Below, one piece after another: positions 9,566 to 18,518 of a DNA stretch of 64,000 nucleotides (positions are counted from its first letter, which is position 1; each line of letters starts with the position of its first letter). Source of the stretch: Desulfofundulus salinus. GTDB taxonomy: Bacteria; Bacillota; Desulfotomaculia; Desulfotomaculales; Desulfovirgulaceae. Position numbers and translations under genes: made by a program. The stretch spans positions 2,714,463 through 2,778,462 of the forward strand of contig NZ_RBWE01000001.1 in the NCBI RefSeq assembly GCF_003627965.1, read 5' to 3'. The notes under the pieces are model-generated. The model ran no database searches and had not been told where the DNA came from. It saw only the letters and a program-made list of their open reading frames with translations.

Positions 9566-10243
9566 TTAATTTTCAAAAATCATTCTCTTTAACTCCTCGA
9601 GGTCCGGTACGAAAATGCTCCTTTTATACACCTTGATGACCTGCCGGCCCTCGAAATCTTTGATTAAGGTAGCCAGCATCTGCCGGGTGGCCCCAATTAA
9701 GCTGGCCAGTTCGTCCCTGGTCAGGCCGGTGTTCACCAGAACGCCCCCATCCCGGGGAACACCCCGGCTGCACGCCCATTGATACAACAGTTTGGCCAAA
9801 CGGTCCCTGGATTCCATAAAAACCAGCTGCTCGATCACATCCAGGGAATGCTTTAGGGCGTCTCCCAGCACCCGGACCAGGCCGGACGTCAGCTCGGGGT
9901 ATTTGGCCAGCATCTTTTGGAATGCGTGCAGCGGCACCAGCAGCATGACCGAATCCTCAAGGGCCTGGCCGAATGCCCGGGTGTGCCCGCTGAAGATGTC
10001 CCCCGGCTCCAGCAAGGTCAGGATAAACTCCTTACCGTCGGGATAGGTGAGAAATACCTTGATGCGTCCCTCTGTGACCAGAAAAATGTCCCTGGAATAG
10101 CGTCCCGGGGAAAAGGCCATTTCCTTTTTCTTAAGGCTAACCTCCTTAAAACTGGCAGAAAACTCCTTGAGCTGCTCTTGAGACAGGCCGCTCAGCAATT
10201 TATTGTTTTTTATTAAGCCAAAACTGCGCAAAGTAAAAATCAC
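9566..10243 (-). CDS. CooA-like Crp/Fnr-family CO-sensing regulator
   Basis: A Crp/Fnr-family protein with an N-terminal cyclic-nucleotide-type effector domain and a C-terminal winged helix (LTRDELASLIGATRQMLATL). The segment GDIFSGHTRAF (residues about 81-91) aligns with the haem region of CooA. The proximal histidine is retained, while serine occupies the place of Rhodospirillum rubrum Cys75. Its position 87 bp upstream of cooS on the same strand supports CO-dependent control of cooS. The open frame begins at a GTG. A TTG at 10231 is better spaced from AGGTGA and may be the real start. It could be a general redox regulator if haem is not bound. Confidence 0.75.
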   Translation of the reverse strand: MIFTLRSFGLIKNNKLLSGLSQEQLKEFSASFKEVSLKKKEMAFSPGRYSRDIFLVTEGRIKVFLTYPDGKEFILTLLEPGDIFSGHTRAFGQALEDSVMLLVPLHAFQKMLAKYPELTSGLVRVLGDALKHSLDVIEQLVFMESRDRLAKLLYQWACSRGVPRDGGVLVNTGLTRDELASLIGATRQMLATLIKDFEGRQVIKVYKRSIFVPDLEELKRMIFEN

Positions 10244-10302
10244 CTCTAGGCTATTTTACACCCAGGCTCCGCGAATACCAAAACCCATTCCAGGCAAGCC
10301 GG

Positions 10303-10336
10303 CGAAAAATAAAACCCCTCCCCTGGATGGGAGGGG
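10303..10336 (-). terminator. Terminator after the acetoacetyl-CoA synthetase pseudogene
   Basis: Perfect 8-bp stem CCCCTCCC/GGGAGGGG with a 6-nt loop, followed on the minus strand by TTTTATTTTT. Confidence 0.75.
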
Positions 10337-10387
10337 GCTTCTGCCAGGGCGGCCACCGTACGGTGGATTCTTCCGGAAACCGGGCAT

Positions 10388-11440
10388 TCAACTTTGCAGC
10401 TCGGGGAGGTTTTTAAGGGCTTCAGGGTTGGCCAGGGCGTCCTTGTAGAGCACCGGCTGGTTGTGGATGACATTGCGCACCGCCATTTCCACCTTTTTGC
10501 CGTTCAAGGTGTAGGGAATGTCCTTGACGGCAATGATCCTGGCCGGAACGTGGCGGGGCGTCGTGTTATCCCGAATGGCGGTCTTGATTTTATTGATTAA
10601 CTGGCCGGTTAGTTCCACGCCTCCGGCGAGCTTGACAAAAAGGATCACCCGCACGTCGTTTTCCCAGTCCTGACCCACCACAATGCTGTCCAGGATTTCG
10701 GGCAGGGATTCCACCACGCGGTAAATCTCCGCCGTGCCAATGCGCACCCCGCCGGGATTTAAAGTGGCGTCGGAGCGGCCGTAGATAATCACGCCGCCGG
10801 TACCGGTAATCTCCACGTAATCCCCGTGACGCCACACGTTGGGATAGACGTCAAAGTAGGTGCTCCTGTACTTCTTCTTGTCGGGATCGTTCCAGAAGTA
10901 GACGGGCATGGAGGGGAAAGGGGCGGTGCAGACCAGCTTTTTAAGATGCCGGCCACTCTTTCCAGGGAGTCGTAGGTTTTGCCGTTGTAGGAATATCCAT
11001 TGGCGCAAAACAGCACTCTGGGCTGGATCTGCCCGAACCGGTCGTACACCCCTTTAACGCCAAAATCCGGCGAGCAGGAGGACCAGATGGCCCCGATGCT
11101 GGTGGCGGCCAGCATGGCCACCACGGTCTCGATCATGTTGGGCATGAAGCCCGCCACCCGGTCTCCCACCGTAACGCCCATCTCCCGCAGGGATTTGGCC
11201 AGCCGGGCCACCTGATCGTACAGCCGGGCGTAGGTCAGGCGCACCGGCTCTTCCATGGCCTCCCCTTTAAAAATGAGGGCCGTGTGATCATCCCGGTAAC
11301 GCAGCAGGTTCTCCGCAAAGGTTCAACTCCGCCCCCACAAACCAGCGGGAACCCAGCATGTCTTCGAAGTTCTCCACCACCCGGTGGGTAGGGGCAGGAG
11401 GCGATGATACCCACGAATTCCGGTGAGTGCTGGGTCTTCT
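10388..11440 (-). pseudogene. Acetoacetyl-CoA synthetase, decayed
   Basis: The two readable pieces belong to one AMP-forming acyl-CoA synthetase. The N-terminal part runs from ENFEDMLGSRW through [20 protein letters not shown] to [12 protein letters not shown]. The C-terminal part runs from [18 protein letters not shown], in another frame, to the end at 10388. The middle of the adenylation domain, including the expected Ser/Thr/Gly-rich ATP loop, is missing at about 10945. An extra base near 11322-11324 (GAACCTTTGCGG where GAACTTTGCGG keeps frame) breaks the N-terminus. The 5' end is absent, cut off near the end of mfd. At least three lesions make it non-functional. Assignment to the acetoacetate rather than acetate subgroup rests on the [12 protein letters not shown] motif. 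Confidence 0.8.
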
Positions 11441-11455
11441 GCGGATTGCCTGTAA

Positions 11456-14400
11456 CTAAGCCGCGTGCATTTTGTTTGCCTCATGGAGATCCCGCAGGAA
11501 GTTCTCCAGCCCGCCCAGGTAATTCAGGGGATCGTCCGGGGTATTCCGGGTCCGGAGGCGGATTTCAAATTCTTCGTTACTGCTGCTGAATTTTACCCGG
11601 TTGGCGTACTGTTTGCCTATCTCCACCAGGGCCTCGCCCCGGAGGTTGTGCTCAGGCGCAAACTGCAGGCGGAAACTCCCCGGCTGGGCCGTAATGGATT
11701 TAATCCCCAGGGAGCTGGCCAGGGCCCTCAAGCGGGCCACGGTAAGCAAAGTGCATACCGGCTGCGGGGGATCCCCGAAACGGTCCACCAGTTCATCCTC
11801 CAGCTCCACGACCTGCTCTTCCCGGCGCACCACGGCCAGGCGGCGGTAGAGATCCACCTTCTGGTCAGCGTCCCGGACATAGGTATCGGGTATATAGGCT
11901 TCCACCGGCAGTTCGATGGAGGTTTCCACCACCTTTTCCGGCGCCTCTCCCCTGGCCTCCCGCACTGCCTCCTCCAGCAGACGGCAGTAGAGGTCAAAAC
12001 CCACCGCGGCAATATGGCCGTGCTGCTCGGCACCCAGCAAATTGCCCGCACCCCGTATTTCCAGGTCCCGCATGGCAATCTTGTACCCGGAACCAAACTC
12101 GGTAAACTCCCGGATGGCCGCCAGCCTTTTTTCCGCCAGTTCGTTCAGCACCCGGTCACGGCGGAAGGTAAAGTAGGCGTAAGCCAGGCGGTTGGAGCGG
12201 CCCACCCTGCCCCGCAGCTGGTAAAGCTGGGCCAGGCCGAAATTATTGGCATCCTTAACAATCAATGTATTTACATTTGGAATGTCCAGGCCGCTTTCAA
12301 TAATGGTGGTGCAGACCAGCACATCGTAGGCCCCGTCCATGAAATCGAGCATGATTTGTTCCAGTTCCTCTTCCTTCATCTGCCCGTGAGCCACCGCGAT
12401 GCGGGCCTCCGGCACCAGGCCCTGCAACCAGGCGGCTACCTGGTCCAGATCCATGACGCGGTTATGCACGAAATAAACCTGGCCACCCCGGCCTATCTCG
12501 CGCCGGATGGCTTCCCGGATGAGCACCGGATCCTCTTCCAGGACGTAGGTCTGCACCGGGAAGCGGTTTTCCGGAGGGGTTTCCAGAAGGCTCGTGTCCC
12601 GCACACCCACCAGCGACATGTGCAGGGTACGGGGGATGGGGGTGGCGGTCAGGGTGAGCACATCCACATCCTGCTTCAGCCTCTTCAGCTTTTCCTTGTG
12701 GGCCACCCCGAAGCGCTGTTCCTCATCCACCACCAGAAGACCCAGGTCCTTGAACACCACATCGTCCTGCACCAGGCGGTGGGTGCCGATGACAATGTCC
12801 ACCTGGCCCGAGGCCAGGCCCGCCAGCACCCGGCGCTGCTCCTTCGGGGTGCGGAAGCGGCTTAAGACCTCGATGGTCACCGGAAAGCCGGCAAAACGTT
12901 CCCGGAAGGTGTTATAGTGCTGCTGGGCCAGGATGGTGGTAGGCACCAGCACGGCCACCTGCTTGCCGTCCATGACGGCCTTGAAGGCGGCCCTCAGGGC
13001 CACCTCGGTTTTGCCGTAACCCACGTCCCCGCAGAGCAGGCGGTCCATGGGACGGGGACGTTCCATATCCGCCTTGACTTCCTGGATGGCCCGGAGCTGG
13101 TCCGGGGTTTCCTGGTAGGGAAAGGCCGCTTCAAATTCCTGCTGCCACGGCGTATCAGGGCTGAAGGCATGGCCGGGCAGGGCCTGGCGGGCGGCGTAGA
13201 GGGCCAGCAGCTCCTGGGCCATCTCCCGCACCGCTTCTTTTACCCGCCCTTTCACCCGGGACCATTCCCCTCCCCCCAGGCGGGACAACCGGGGAGCTTC
13301 CGCTTCGGCCCCCAGATATTTCTGGATCAAACCTACCTGGTCGGTAGGTACATACAGTTTATCTTCCCCGGCATACTTGATCAGTAAATAATCCTTCTGC
13401 ACGCCCCCGATATTCAGGGAAACGATGCCCATGTAACGGCCGATGCCGTGGTTTACATGCACCACGTAATCGCCTGCTTTTAAATCCGTGAGGGGTTCCG
13501 GGCGGCCGGCAGTCCGGGCACGCACCCGCTGGGTCCTTTTCCACCGCTGGCCGTAGATGTCCGCCTCGGTGATAACCACCAGCCGGCCGGAAACCAGCTC
13601 AAATCCTCCGGAAAGGCGACCTGCGGCAAGGGCAATGTTGCCGGGCGTAACGGGCCGGTCCAGGGAACCGGTCACGTAGGCGTCCAGCCCAGCATTGCGC
13701 AGCTCTTCCGCCAGGTGCCGGGCGCGCTCCTCGGTGGAGAGCAGCATGACCACGGCATAGCCGGATTTGCGCCAGTGACGTACTTCATCGGCCAGCACAT
13801 CCAGGCGCCCCAGAAAAGAATGCATACCCCGGGTGGAAAAAGTAACCACATCGTGGACCATCAAATGCTGGGGTTGACGGGTTAAAAGGGAAAAATAAAC
13901 CGTTTTACGCCTGTACAATTGCTGCTCGATTTGCTGCCACTGTACATAGCCATGGATCTGTCCGGGCAAAACGCGGCCGGCAGATAACAGCTCGCTATAG
14001 GTTTCCGACCGCTCTTTAAAGATACTTTCCGCCAGCTCCCGGATGCGGACGAGGTCGTCAACCACCGTCAAGCTGGCAAAGGGCATATAATCAAGTAGCG
14101 TATAAGGGTGGCGGTAGAAATAGGGTAGAAACTGATCCAATCCCGGGTAGTAACCACCGGAAGCAATCTGCTCCTTTGCGTTTTCCCCCAGTTCCTCCAA
14201 CCGGCGGCGCACTTCCAGGGTGGAACTTTCGGTAACTTTCTTTAGCTGCAGGCGATACTCCGTTTCCAGGACATCCAGGGCCCGGGCACGGCTCTCCTCC
14301 GTAACCACCAGCTCGGCGGCGGGAGGAATGGAAACAGCACCGGTACGATCAATGGAACGCTGGGAGTCAGCATCAAAAAAACGGATGGAATCCACTTCGT

Positions 14401-14995
14401 CGTCAAAGAATTCCAGCCGCACGGGGTGCTCAAAGGTCAGGGGGTAAATATCCAGAATACCGCCCCTTAAGGCCAGCTGGCCCGGCCCTTCCACCATTTC
14501 CACCCGCTCGTAACCCACGTCCACCAGCCGCCGGACCAGTTCCTCCAGATCCACCCTTTGACCCACGGCAAGGTCGATGATGGCGCGGCGAAAGACCTCC
14601 GGCGGGGAAAGGCGGCGCAAGACAGCCTCCAGCGGTGCCACCACCACACAGGGCTCGTCCCGGGAAAGGGCCACCAGCGCCTTCAGCCGCTGGGCAAGCA
14701 CCTCTTTGCCGTGGGCCAGGACCTGGTAGGGCAGCAGCTGCCATACAGGAAAAAGGTAAACGGGAATGCCGGGCAAAAGGGAGGTAAGATCATCGGCCAG
14801 TAAGGAGGCTTCACTATCCCCCGGGGTAATGATCAAAACCGGACCGCCCAGGGCGTCAATAAGGCCCGCGGCAACCAGGCTGCGCTGGGCTCCGGAAAGG
14901 CCGAAAACCAGCTGCTGGCCGGTTTGCCGGGACACGGCGGCAAGCATGGTTTTAAATTCTGAACTTTTTTGCAATGGCTCCAGCAGTGCACGCAT
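11456..14995 (-). CDS. mfd: Transcription-repair coupling factor
   Basis: ATP-dependent DNA translocase that removes stalled RNA polymerase and recruits UvrA. 1179 residues, the normal full length. An N-terminal UvrB-like region is followed by the RNA-polymerase-interaction domain (LKAGDYVVHVNHGIGRYMG). The helicase core has CGDVGYGKTEVALRAAFKA (Walker A), VVDEEQRFG (DEEQ box), TATPIPRTL and LYQLRGRVGRS, and a C-terminal TRCF domain follows. The ATG at 14995 follows AGAGG. It keeps the Bacillus order pth-fin-mfd, though palindromic element B and a PrsW-like gene now sit between pth and fin. Confidence 0.98.
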   Translation of the reverse strand: MRALLEPLQKSSEFKTMLAAVSRQTGQQLVFGLSGAQRSLVAAGLIDALGGPVLIITPGDSEASLLADDLTSLLPGIPVYLFPVWQLLPYQVLAHGKEVLAQRLKALVALSRDEPCVVVAPLEAVLRRLSPPEVFRRAIIDLAVGQRVDLEELVRRLVDVGYERVEMVEGPGQLALRGGILDIYPLTFEHPVRLEFFDDEVDSIRFFDADSQRSIDRTGAVSIPPAAELVVTEESRARALDVLETEYRLQLKKVTESSTLEVRRRLEELGENAKEQIASGGYYPGLDQFLPYFYRHPYTLLDYMPFASLTVVDDLVRIRELAESIFKERSETYSELLSAGRVLPGQIHGYVQWQQIEQQLYRRKTVYFSLLTRQPQHLMVHDVVTFSTRGMHSFLGRLDVLADEVRHWRKSGYAVVMLLSTEERARHLAEELRNAGLDAYVTGSLDRPVTPGNIALAAGRLSGGFELVSGRLVVITEADIYGQRWKRTQRVRARTAGRPEPLTDLKAGDYVVHVNHGIGRYMGIVSLNIGGVQKDYLLIKYAGEDKLYVPTDQVGLIQKYLGAEAEAPRLSRLGGGEWSRVKGRVKEAVREMAQELLALYAARQALPGHAFSPDTPWQQEFEAAFPYQETPDQLRAIQEVKADMERPRPMDRLLCGDVGYGKTEVALRAAFKAVMDGKQVAVLVPTTILAQQHYNTFRERFAGFPVTIEVLSRFRTPKEQRRVLAGLASGQVDIVIGTHRLVQDDVVFKDLGLLVVDEEQRFGVAHKEKLKRLKQDVDVLTLTATPIPRTLHMSLVGVRDTSLLETPPENRFPVQTYVLEEDPVLIREAIRREIGRGGQVYFVHNRVMDLDQVAAWLQGLVPEARIAVAHGQMKEEELEQIMLDFMDGAYDVLVCTTIIESGLDIPNVNTLIVKDANNFGLAQLYQLRGRVGRSNRLAYAYFTFRRDRVLNELAEKRLAAIREFTEFGSGYKIAMRDLEIRGAGNLLGAEQHGHIAAVGFDLYCRLLEEAVREARGEAPEKVVETSIELPVEAYIPDTYVRDADQKVDLYRRLAVVRREEQVVELEDELVDRFGDPPQPVCTLLTVARLRALASSLGIKSITAQPGSFRLQFAPEHNLRGEALVEIGKQYANRVKFSSSNEEFEIRLRTRNTPDDPLNYLGGLENFLRDLHEANKMHAA

Positions 14996-15083
14996 TTTTA
15001 AGTTAACCTCTTTCGAAAATGGGCATCACAAAAAGAGCTTTAGCGCAGCTAAAGCCCTGTACGCATCGCAAGGTACGTTTGCA

Positions 15084-15308
15084 TCAGTGCAACCAGAGCG
15101 GGCCCTGGTAAAAAAGGGGCCCGGGAGGACCGTATAACATCTCCCGGCAGTCATCGCAAAGGCAATACTGAAAGATCACATTCATTATATCCCCGGAATC
15201 CTCCCCAGTCAAGGCGGCAGAAACCAGCCTGCCGGCACCGTCGCTATTGTTTATCCTTTCCTCCCTGACCACCTGATCGCAGCACTCACAAATATGGATT
15301 ATTTTCAT
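15084..15308 (-). CDS. fin: Anti-sigma-F factor Fin
   Basis: Small (74 aa) zinc-ribbon-like protein with two CxxC pairs (CECC near residue 8 and CDDC near 53), matching the Fin/YabK family. In Bacillus, Fin binds sigma-F in the forespore and helps the switch to sigma-G. Location immediately upstream of mfd is the conserved position of this gene. The ATG at 15308 has an AAAGGAT-like site upstream. Confidence 0.85.
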   Translation of the reverse strand: MKIIHICECCDQVVREERINNSDGAGRLVSAALTGEDSGDIMNVIFQYCLCDDCREMLYGPPGPLFYQGPLWLH

Positions 15309-15367
15309 CTATAGTTGCATCCTTTCTGGAACAGGCAGCGCTCATGCGCTTATAGGGGCTTTGCGGT

Positions 15368-15455
15368 CGGTGAACCGTTGCTGGATGCGGCGTGTCCTCA
15401 CTCACTCCAGTGCTCCGCGCCGACAGCGCCGCATCCTCAAAGCGGTTTTCAATGA
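15368..15455. repeat. Intergenic palindromic element, copy B
   Basis: GGATGCGGCG (15383-15392) pairs with CGCCGCATCC (15427-15436). The core between the arms contains CTCACTCCAGTGCTCCGCG, identical to copy A. Flanks GGTGAACC on the left and TTTTCAATGAA on the right resemble the ends of the other copies. It lies between fin and the PrsW-like gene. Confidence 0.8.
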
Positions 15456-15477
15456 AATATTTACAACGCTAGCATCT

Positions 15478-15873
15478 TTACGGTTTCCTAGAAAGATTTA
15501 CCACCAGTTTGTTCCAACCCATGTGCAGTAAATAGGATCCGGTCACGGCCAGCAGGGCACTGGCTGTGAGCCGGTAAAGCCAACCGGCGGCCAGCCCGAA
15601 AGCAGCATGGGATGCCAGGCTCGCCAGTCCCGCCGCCCAACCCCGCCTGCCCCGGGCGGCCTCCCACACCCCCTCCACCAGACCAAAAATGAAATGGGCC
15701 AGGGGAATGGATGTACCCAAAAAAAGGGCAAAACTTGTTTTGGCCGCCTCTTCAACCCCGGGAGCCACATAAACCACGGCAAAGGCACCCGTACGGCTGA
15801 AAATAAGGCCGTTAACCAGCCAGGAAGTGGCAGCCGCCAGCACTCCGGCCGGGATAAAGGCTAACTGATTCAT
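15478..15873 (-). CDS. PrsW-like small membrane protein (putative intramembrane protease fold)
   Basis: 131 residues with about four hydrophobic segments. It contains EEAAK (residues about 40-44), FGLVEG near 63, SHAAFGL near 87 and HMGWN near 117. These recall the E-E-x-x-K, E, H and H motifs of PrsW-type glutamic intramembrane proteases (the CPBP-like superfamily). It is much shorter than canonical PrsW, so it is a minimal core or only a fold relative. It lies upstream of fin and just downstream of pth on the same strand. Anti-sigma-factor cleavage is known for PrsW, but no substrate is evident here. Confidence 0.5.
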   Translation of the reverse strand: MNQLAFIPAGVLAAATSWLVNGLIFSRTGAFAVVYVAPGVEEAAKTSFALFLGTSIPLAHFIFGLVEGVWEAARGRRGWAAGLASLASHAAFGLAAGWLYRLTASALLAVTGSYLLHMGWNKLVVNLSRKP

Positions 15874-15891
15874 CTTTATCCTAGTATGAAC

Positions 15892-15921
15892 AAAAAAAGC
15901 CGGCCTCTATACCCGGCCGGC
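15892..15921 (-). terminator. Intrinsic terminator overlapping the end of pth
   Basis: The stem GCCGGCC/GGCCGGC is followed by seven T on the minus strand. The pth stop codon TAG (15907-15909) lies in the loop and the 5' stem arm encodes the last pth residues. Confidence 0.8.
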
Positions 15922-16479
15922 ATTAAAGAGATTCATGGCTGCATCCAGGCCGCGGGTAAGGGCCACCTGAATGGCTTGAGAAGCATCGGCCACTGCCTTC
16001 TCCATCAGCGGTCCTTCTTCCTCTGTAAACCGACTTAAAACCCAATCCACCACCCCATAATCCGGCCCGGAAGGACGCCCTATACCCACACGCAAACGTG
16101 CAAATTCCCGGCTGCCCACCAGCTCAATGATGGAACGCAAACCCCTGTGCCCTCCGTCCCCCCCGGACTTGCGCAGGCGCAGGCGGCCGGTGGGCAAATC
16201 CAGGTCGTCGGAAACAACCAGAAGTTGGGACGGCGTAAGCTTGTACCAGTTCAACAGGGCGGCTACCGCTTCACCGCTTCTGTTCATATAGGTTAAGGGC
16301 TTGGCCAGAACCAATTTCCGGCCGGCCACCTGTCCCTGGCCGACCAGGGCACACAAAAACACCTGGTCGATTTTAATGTCCAAATCCCGGGCCAGTCTAT
16401 CCACAACCATAAAGCCCACGTTATGGCGGGTCCTGGCATACTCCGGACCGGGGTTACCCAATCCCACTACAAGCCACAT
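15907..16479 (-). CDS. pth: Peptidyl-tRNA hydrolase
   Basis: Releases tRNA from peptidyl-tRNA dropped by the ribosome; cytoplasmic. About 190 residues, normal for bacterial Pth (SpoVC in Bacillus). Motifs: VVGLGNPGPEYARTRHNVGF with the catalytic His, KPLTYMNRSG, VVSDDLDLPTGRLRLRKSGG and GGHRGLRSI. I chose the ATG at 16479, after GGAAAGGAGAG, rather than the longer open frame, because family homology begins at MWLVVGLGN. It lies in the ctc-pth-fin-mfd neighbourhood. Confidence 0.95.
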   Translation of the reverse strand: MWLVVGLGNPGPEYARTRHNVGFMVVDRLARDLDIKIDQVFLCALVGQGQVAGRKLVLAKPLTYMNRSGEAVAALLNWYKLTPSQLLVVSDDLDLPTGRLRLRKSGGDGGHRGLRSIIELVGSREFARLRVGIGRPSGPDYGVVDWVLSRFTEEEGPLMEKAVADASQAIQVALTRGLDAAMNLFNAGRV

Positions 16480-16551
16480 GATTTTTTCTCTCCTTTCCAC
16501 GACCATTGTATCCACAACGGGCCTCCCCCGCAACTGCAAGGTTTTTACCGG

Positions 16552-16586
16552 CCAATAAAAAAGCCCCGGTTTTTTACCGGAGCTTT
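16552..16586 (-). terminator. Terminator between the 103-aa gene and pth
   Basis: The stem AAAGCTCCGGT/ACCGGGGCTTT (one mismatch) is followed by TTTATT on the minus strand. Confidence 0.7.
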
Positions 16587-16600
16587 GCCAGGTTCTGTTT

Positions 16601-16912
16601 TTACAGCCCGCCGTAGGGTGGGTAAACTCCTGGAGCAGAAGCCGGATGTTCGCCGGCAAGAACAACTCCAATTGCCACAATTGGTATGAAAGCAACGCGC
16701 ATCGAGCCGCTACTGCCAGATACATGCAACTCAACGTAGTCTATGCCCACGGCATGGAGCATACCCGTAAGCTCCAGGGTTCCTACCTGGTGCCTCATGA
16801 CATGCATCACATAAATCGTCACCTGCTGCCCCTTGAGCTGACGCAGGCGATCAACCAGAGGCAAGGCCATATCTATGGAACCGTAATATGATTGCAGCTG
16901 GGCTTCGGACAT
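16601..16912 (-). CDS. Hypothetical small protein, possibly LSm/DUF2642-like
   Basis: 103 residues. A helical N-terminus (SEAQLQSYYGSIDMALPLVDRL) is followed by short beta-rich repeats (QQVTIYVMHVMRHQVGTLELTGMLHAVGIDYVELHV) that look like a small beta-barrel, then a Pro/Gly/Tyr-rich tail GVYPPYGGL. That pattern recalls small spore-associated proteins of spore formers. I do not recognise the exact family. It is divergent from malic enzyme and has its own terminator. Confidence 0.6.
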   Translation of the reverse strand: MSEAQLQSYYGSIDMALPLVDRLRQLKGQQVTIYVMHVMRHQVGTLELTGMLHAVGIDYVELHVSGSSGSMRVAFIPIVAIGVVLAGEHPASAPGVYPPYGGL

Positions 16913-17002
16913 GTTCTACCCTCCCCGCATAAAGATGGTTCTGCTGCCATTTTATGCAGGGAGGGTTTTTGGTGTTACGGGCCCGCCAATACATTTATTG
17001 GA

Positions 17003-17031
17003 TTGACAGGCAATTAGTCTCTTGTTATACT
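17003..17031 (+). promoter_or_regulatory. Sigma-A promoter of malic enzyme
   Basis: TTGACA (17003-17008), a 17-bp spacer, then TATACT (17026-17031); a perfect -35 box. Confidence 0.8.
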
Positions 17032-17072
17032 GTATACAAGATGCATAATACATTAATTTCGAGGTGTTTACC

Positions 17073-18329
17073 ATGACACTAAATGAAGAAGCAGTTGAAA
17101 TGCACCGGAAATTCCACGGAAAAATAGAAGTAGGCAGAAAAGTGTCCATCGATAACGAACACGATCTCTCACTGGCCTATACCCCGGGGGTGGCTGAACC
17201 GTGCCGCCAAATTCACGCCCAAAAGGATCTGGTTTACGAATATACCGCTAAAGGTAACCTGGTGGCCATCGTCTCCGACGGTACTGCCGTACTGGGGTTG
17301 GGAGACATCGGCCCGGAAGCGGCACTGCCGGTAATGGAAGGTAAAGCCCTGCTCTTCAAGCAACTGGCAGGTGTCGATGCGTTTCCCATTTGTGTGGGCA
17401 GCAAAGATATCGATAAAATTGTCGAGACGGTTAAAATGCTGGAACCGACCTTTGGCGGCATCAACCTGGAAGATATTGCGGCACCGGCCTGTTTTGAAAT
17501 TGAGCGCCGGCTGAAGAAGGAAGTGAGCATTCCCGTTTTCCATGATGATCAGCACGGCACTGCGGTGGTCACGGCGGCCGGGTTGTTTAATGCCTTAAAA
17601 GTGGTGGGCAAAGAGATGAGCGAAGTGCGGGTGGTTATAAACGGGTGTGGCGCAGCGGGTATAGCCGTGGCCAACCTGTTGCACTACCTGGGCGTACGGG
17701 ATATCGTGCTCTGCGACAGCAAGGGTGTGGTCTACCGCGGACGTACCGGACTCAACAAGTACAAGGAAGAAGTGGCCTGCCGCACCAACCCGCGGGGAAT
17801 TAAGGGCCGGCTGGCTGATGCCTTAAGCGGCGCAGACGTCTTCATCGGCCTGTCAAGACCCGGTCTGGTGACACAGGACATGGTACGCAGCATGGCTCCC
17901 GGTGCTGTCGTCTTCGCCCTCGCCAATCCCGTACCGGAAATCATGCCCGGTACAGCTCTGGAGGCCGGAGCGGCAGTGGTAGCTACCGGGCGTTCCGATT
18001 TCCCCAACCAGATCAATAATGTACTGGCCTTTCCGGGCATCTTCCGCGGTGCCCTGGACGTGCGGGCAACCGACATTAACGAGGCCATGAAGGTGGCCGC
18101 CGCCCGGGCCATCGCCGGCCTGGTAACTCCGGGGGAACTGGGGCCCGGTTACATTATTCCCAAGCCTTTTGATCCCCGGGTGGCACCGGCGGTGGCCGCG
18201 GCCGTGGCGAAAGCGGCCATGCAAACAGGAGTAGCCCGGTTAAAAGTAGACCCTGAACAGGTAGCCCGGCATACCCGTGAACTAACTGCCCGTCATGGCC
18301 CTGGCCTTACCGAACTGAGGGCCAGTTAA
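17073..18329 (+). CDS. NAD(P)-dependent malic enzyme (decarboxylating)
   Basis: Converts malate to pyruvate and CO2. About 418 residues, the size of short bacterial malic enzymes without a phosphotransacetylase tail. Motifs: [46 protein letters not shown], the nucleotide-binding [15 protein letters not shown] and [12 protein letters not shown] prefer the ATG at 17073, six bases after GAGGTG, over the upstream GTG. It is monocistronic between its own promoter and terminator and sits on the opposite strand within the ctc-pth region, next to the insertion scar. Confidence 0.92.
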   Translation: MTLNEEAVEMHRKFHGKIEVGRKVSIDNEHDLSLAYTPGVAEPCRQIHAQKDLVYEYTAKGNLVAIVSDGTAVLGLGDIGPEAALPVMEGKALLFKQLAGVDAFPICVGSKDIDKIVETVKMLEPTFGGINLEDIAAPACFEIERRLKKEVSIPVFHDDQHGTAVVTAAGLFNALKVVGKEMSEVRVVINGCGAAGIAVANLLHYLGVRDIVLCDSKGVVYRGRTGLNKYKEEVACRTNPRGIKGRLADALSGADVFIGLSRPGLVTQDMVRSMAPGAVVFALANPVPEIMPGTALEAGAAVVATGRSDFPNQINNVLAFPGIFRGALDVRATDINEAMKVAAARAIAGLVTPGELGPGYIIPKPFDPRVAPAVAAAVAKAAMQTGVARLKVDPEQVARHTRELTARHGPGLTELRAS

Positions 18330-18364
18330 GAAACCCCGGTTTCAAACCGGGGTTTCTTTTTTGC
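18330..18364 (+). terminator. Malic enzyme terminator
   Basis: GAAACCCCGG/CCGGGGTTTC perfect 10-bp stem followed by TTTTTT. Confidence 0.85.
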
Positions 18365-18377
18365 CCAATCTCCAGGC

Positions 18378-18514
18378 ATAACAAAACGCCGGGGCGACCA
18401 TGCCTGAAAGCCCCGACGATTTTTCCGTGAGGGAGACCTGCTGGAAGTCGGCGTGGATCAACTCGCCGCGCAGGGAGTCGTACTGAAATTCTTTGATCAA
18501 AACCTTGTCCTGGC
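18378..18514 (-). pseudogene. Scar: duplicated rplY terminator plus internal rplY fragment
   Basis: 18378-18422 repeats, without mismatch, the rplY terminator found at 28932-28977. It is fused directly to 94 bp (18421-18514) matching an internal part of rplY at 29357-29450 with three mismatches. The fragment still encodes KVLIKEFQYDSLRGELIHAD; relative to intact rplY two mismatches are silent and one changes L to F. The sequence between terminator and fragment in the intact gene (about 380 bp) is deleted, with a short TTTTCC overlap at the joint. The fragment ends five bases before the livF stop. Confidence 0.9.
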
Positions 18515-18518
18515 TTCT

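Noticed and set aside
11465-12865. 466-codon open frame on the plus strand
   Set aside because: Antisense to mfd; no motif, His/Gln/Pro-rich shadow composition.
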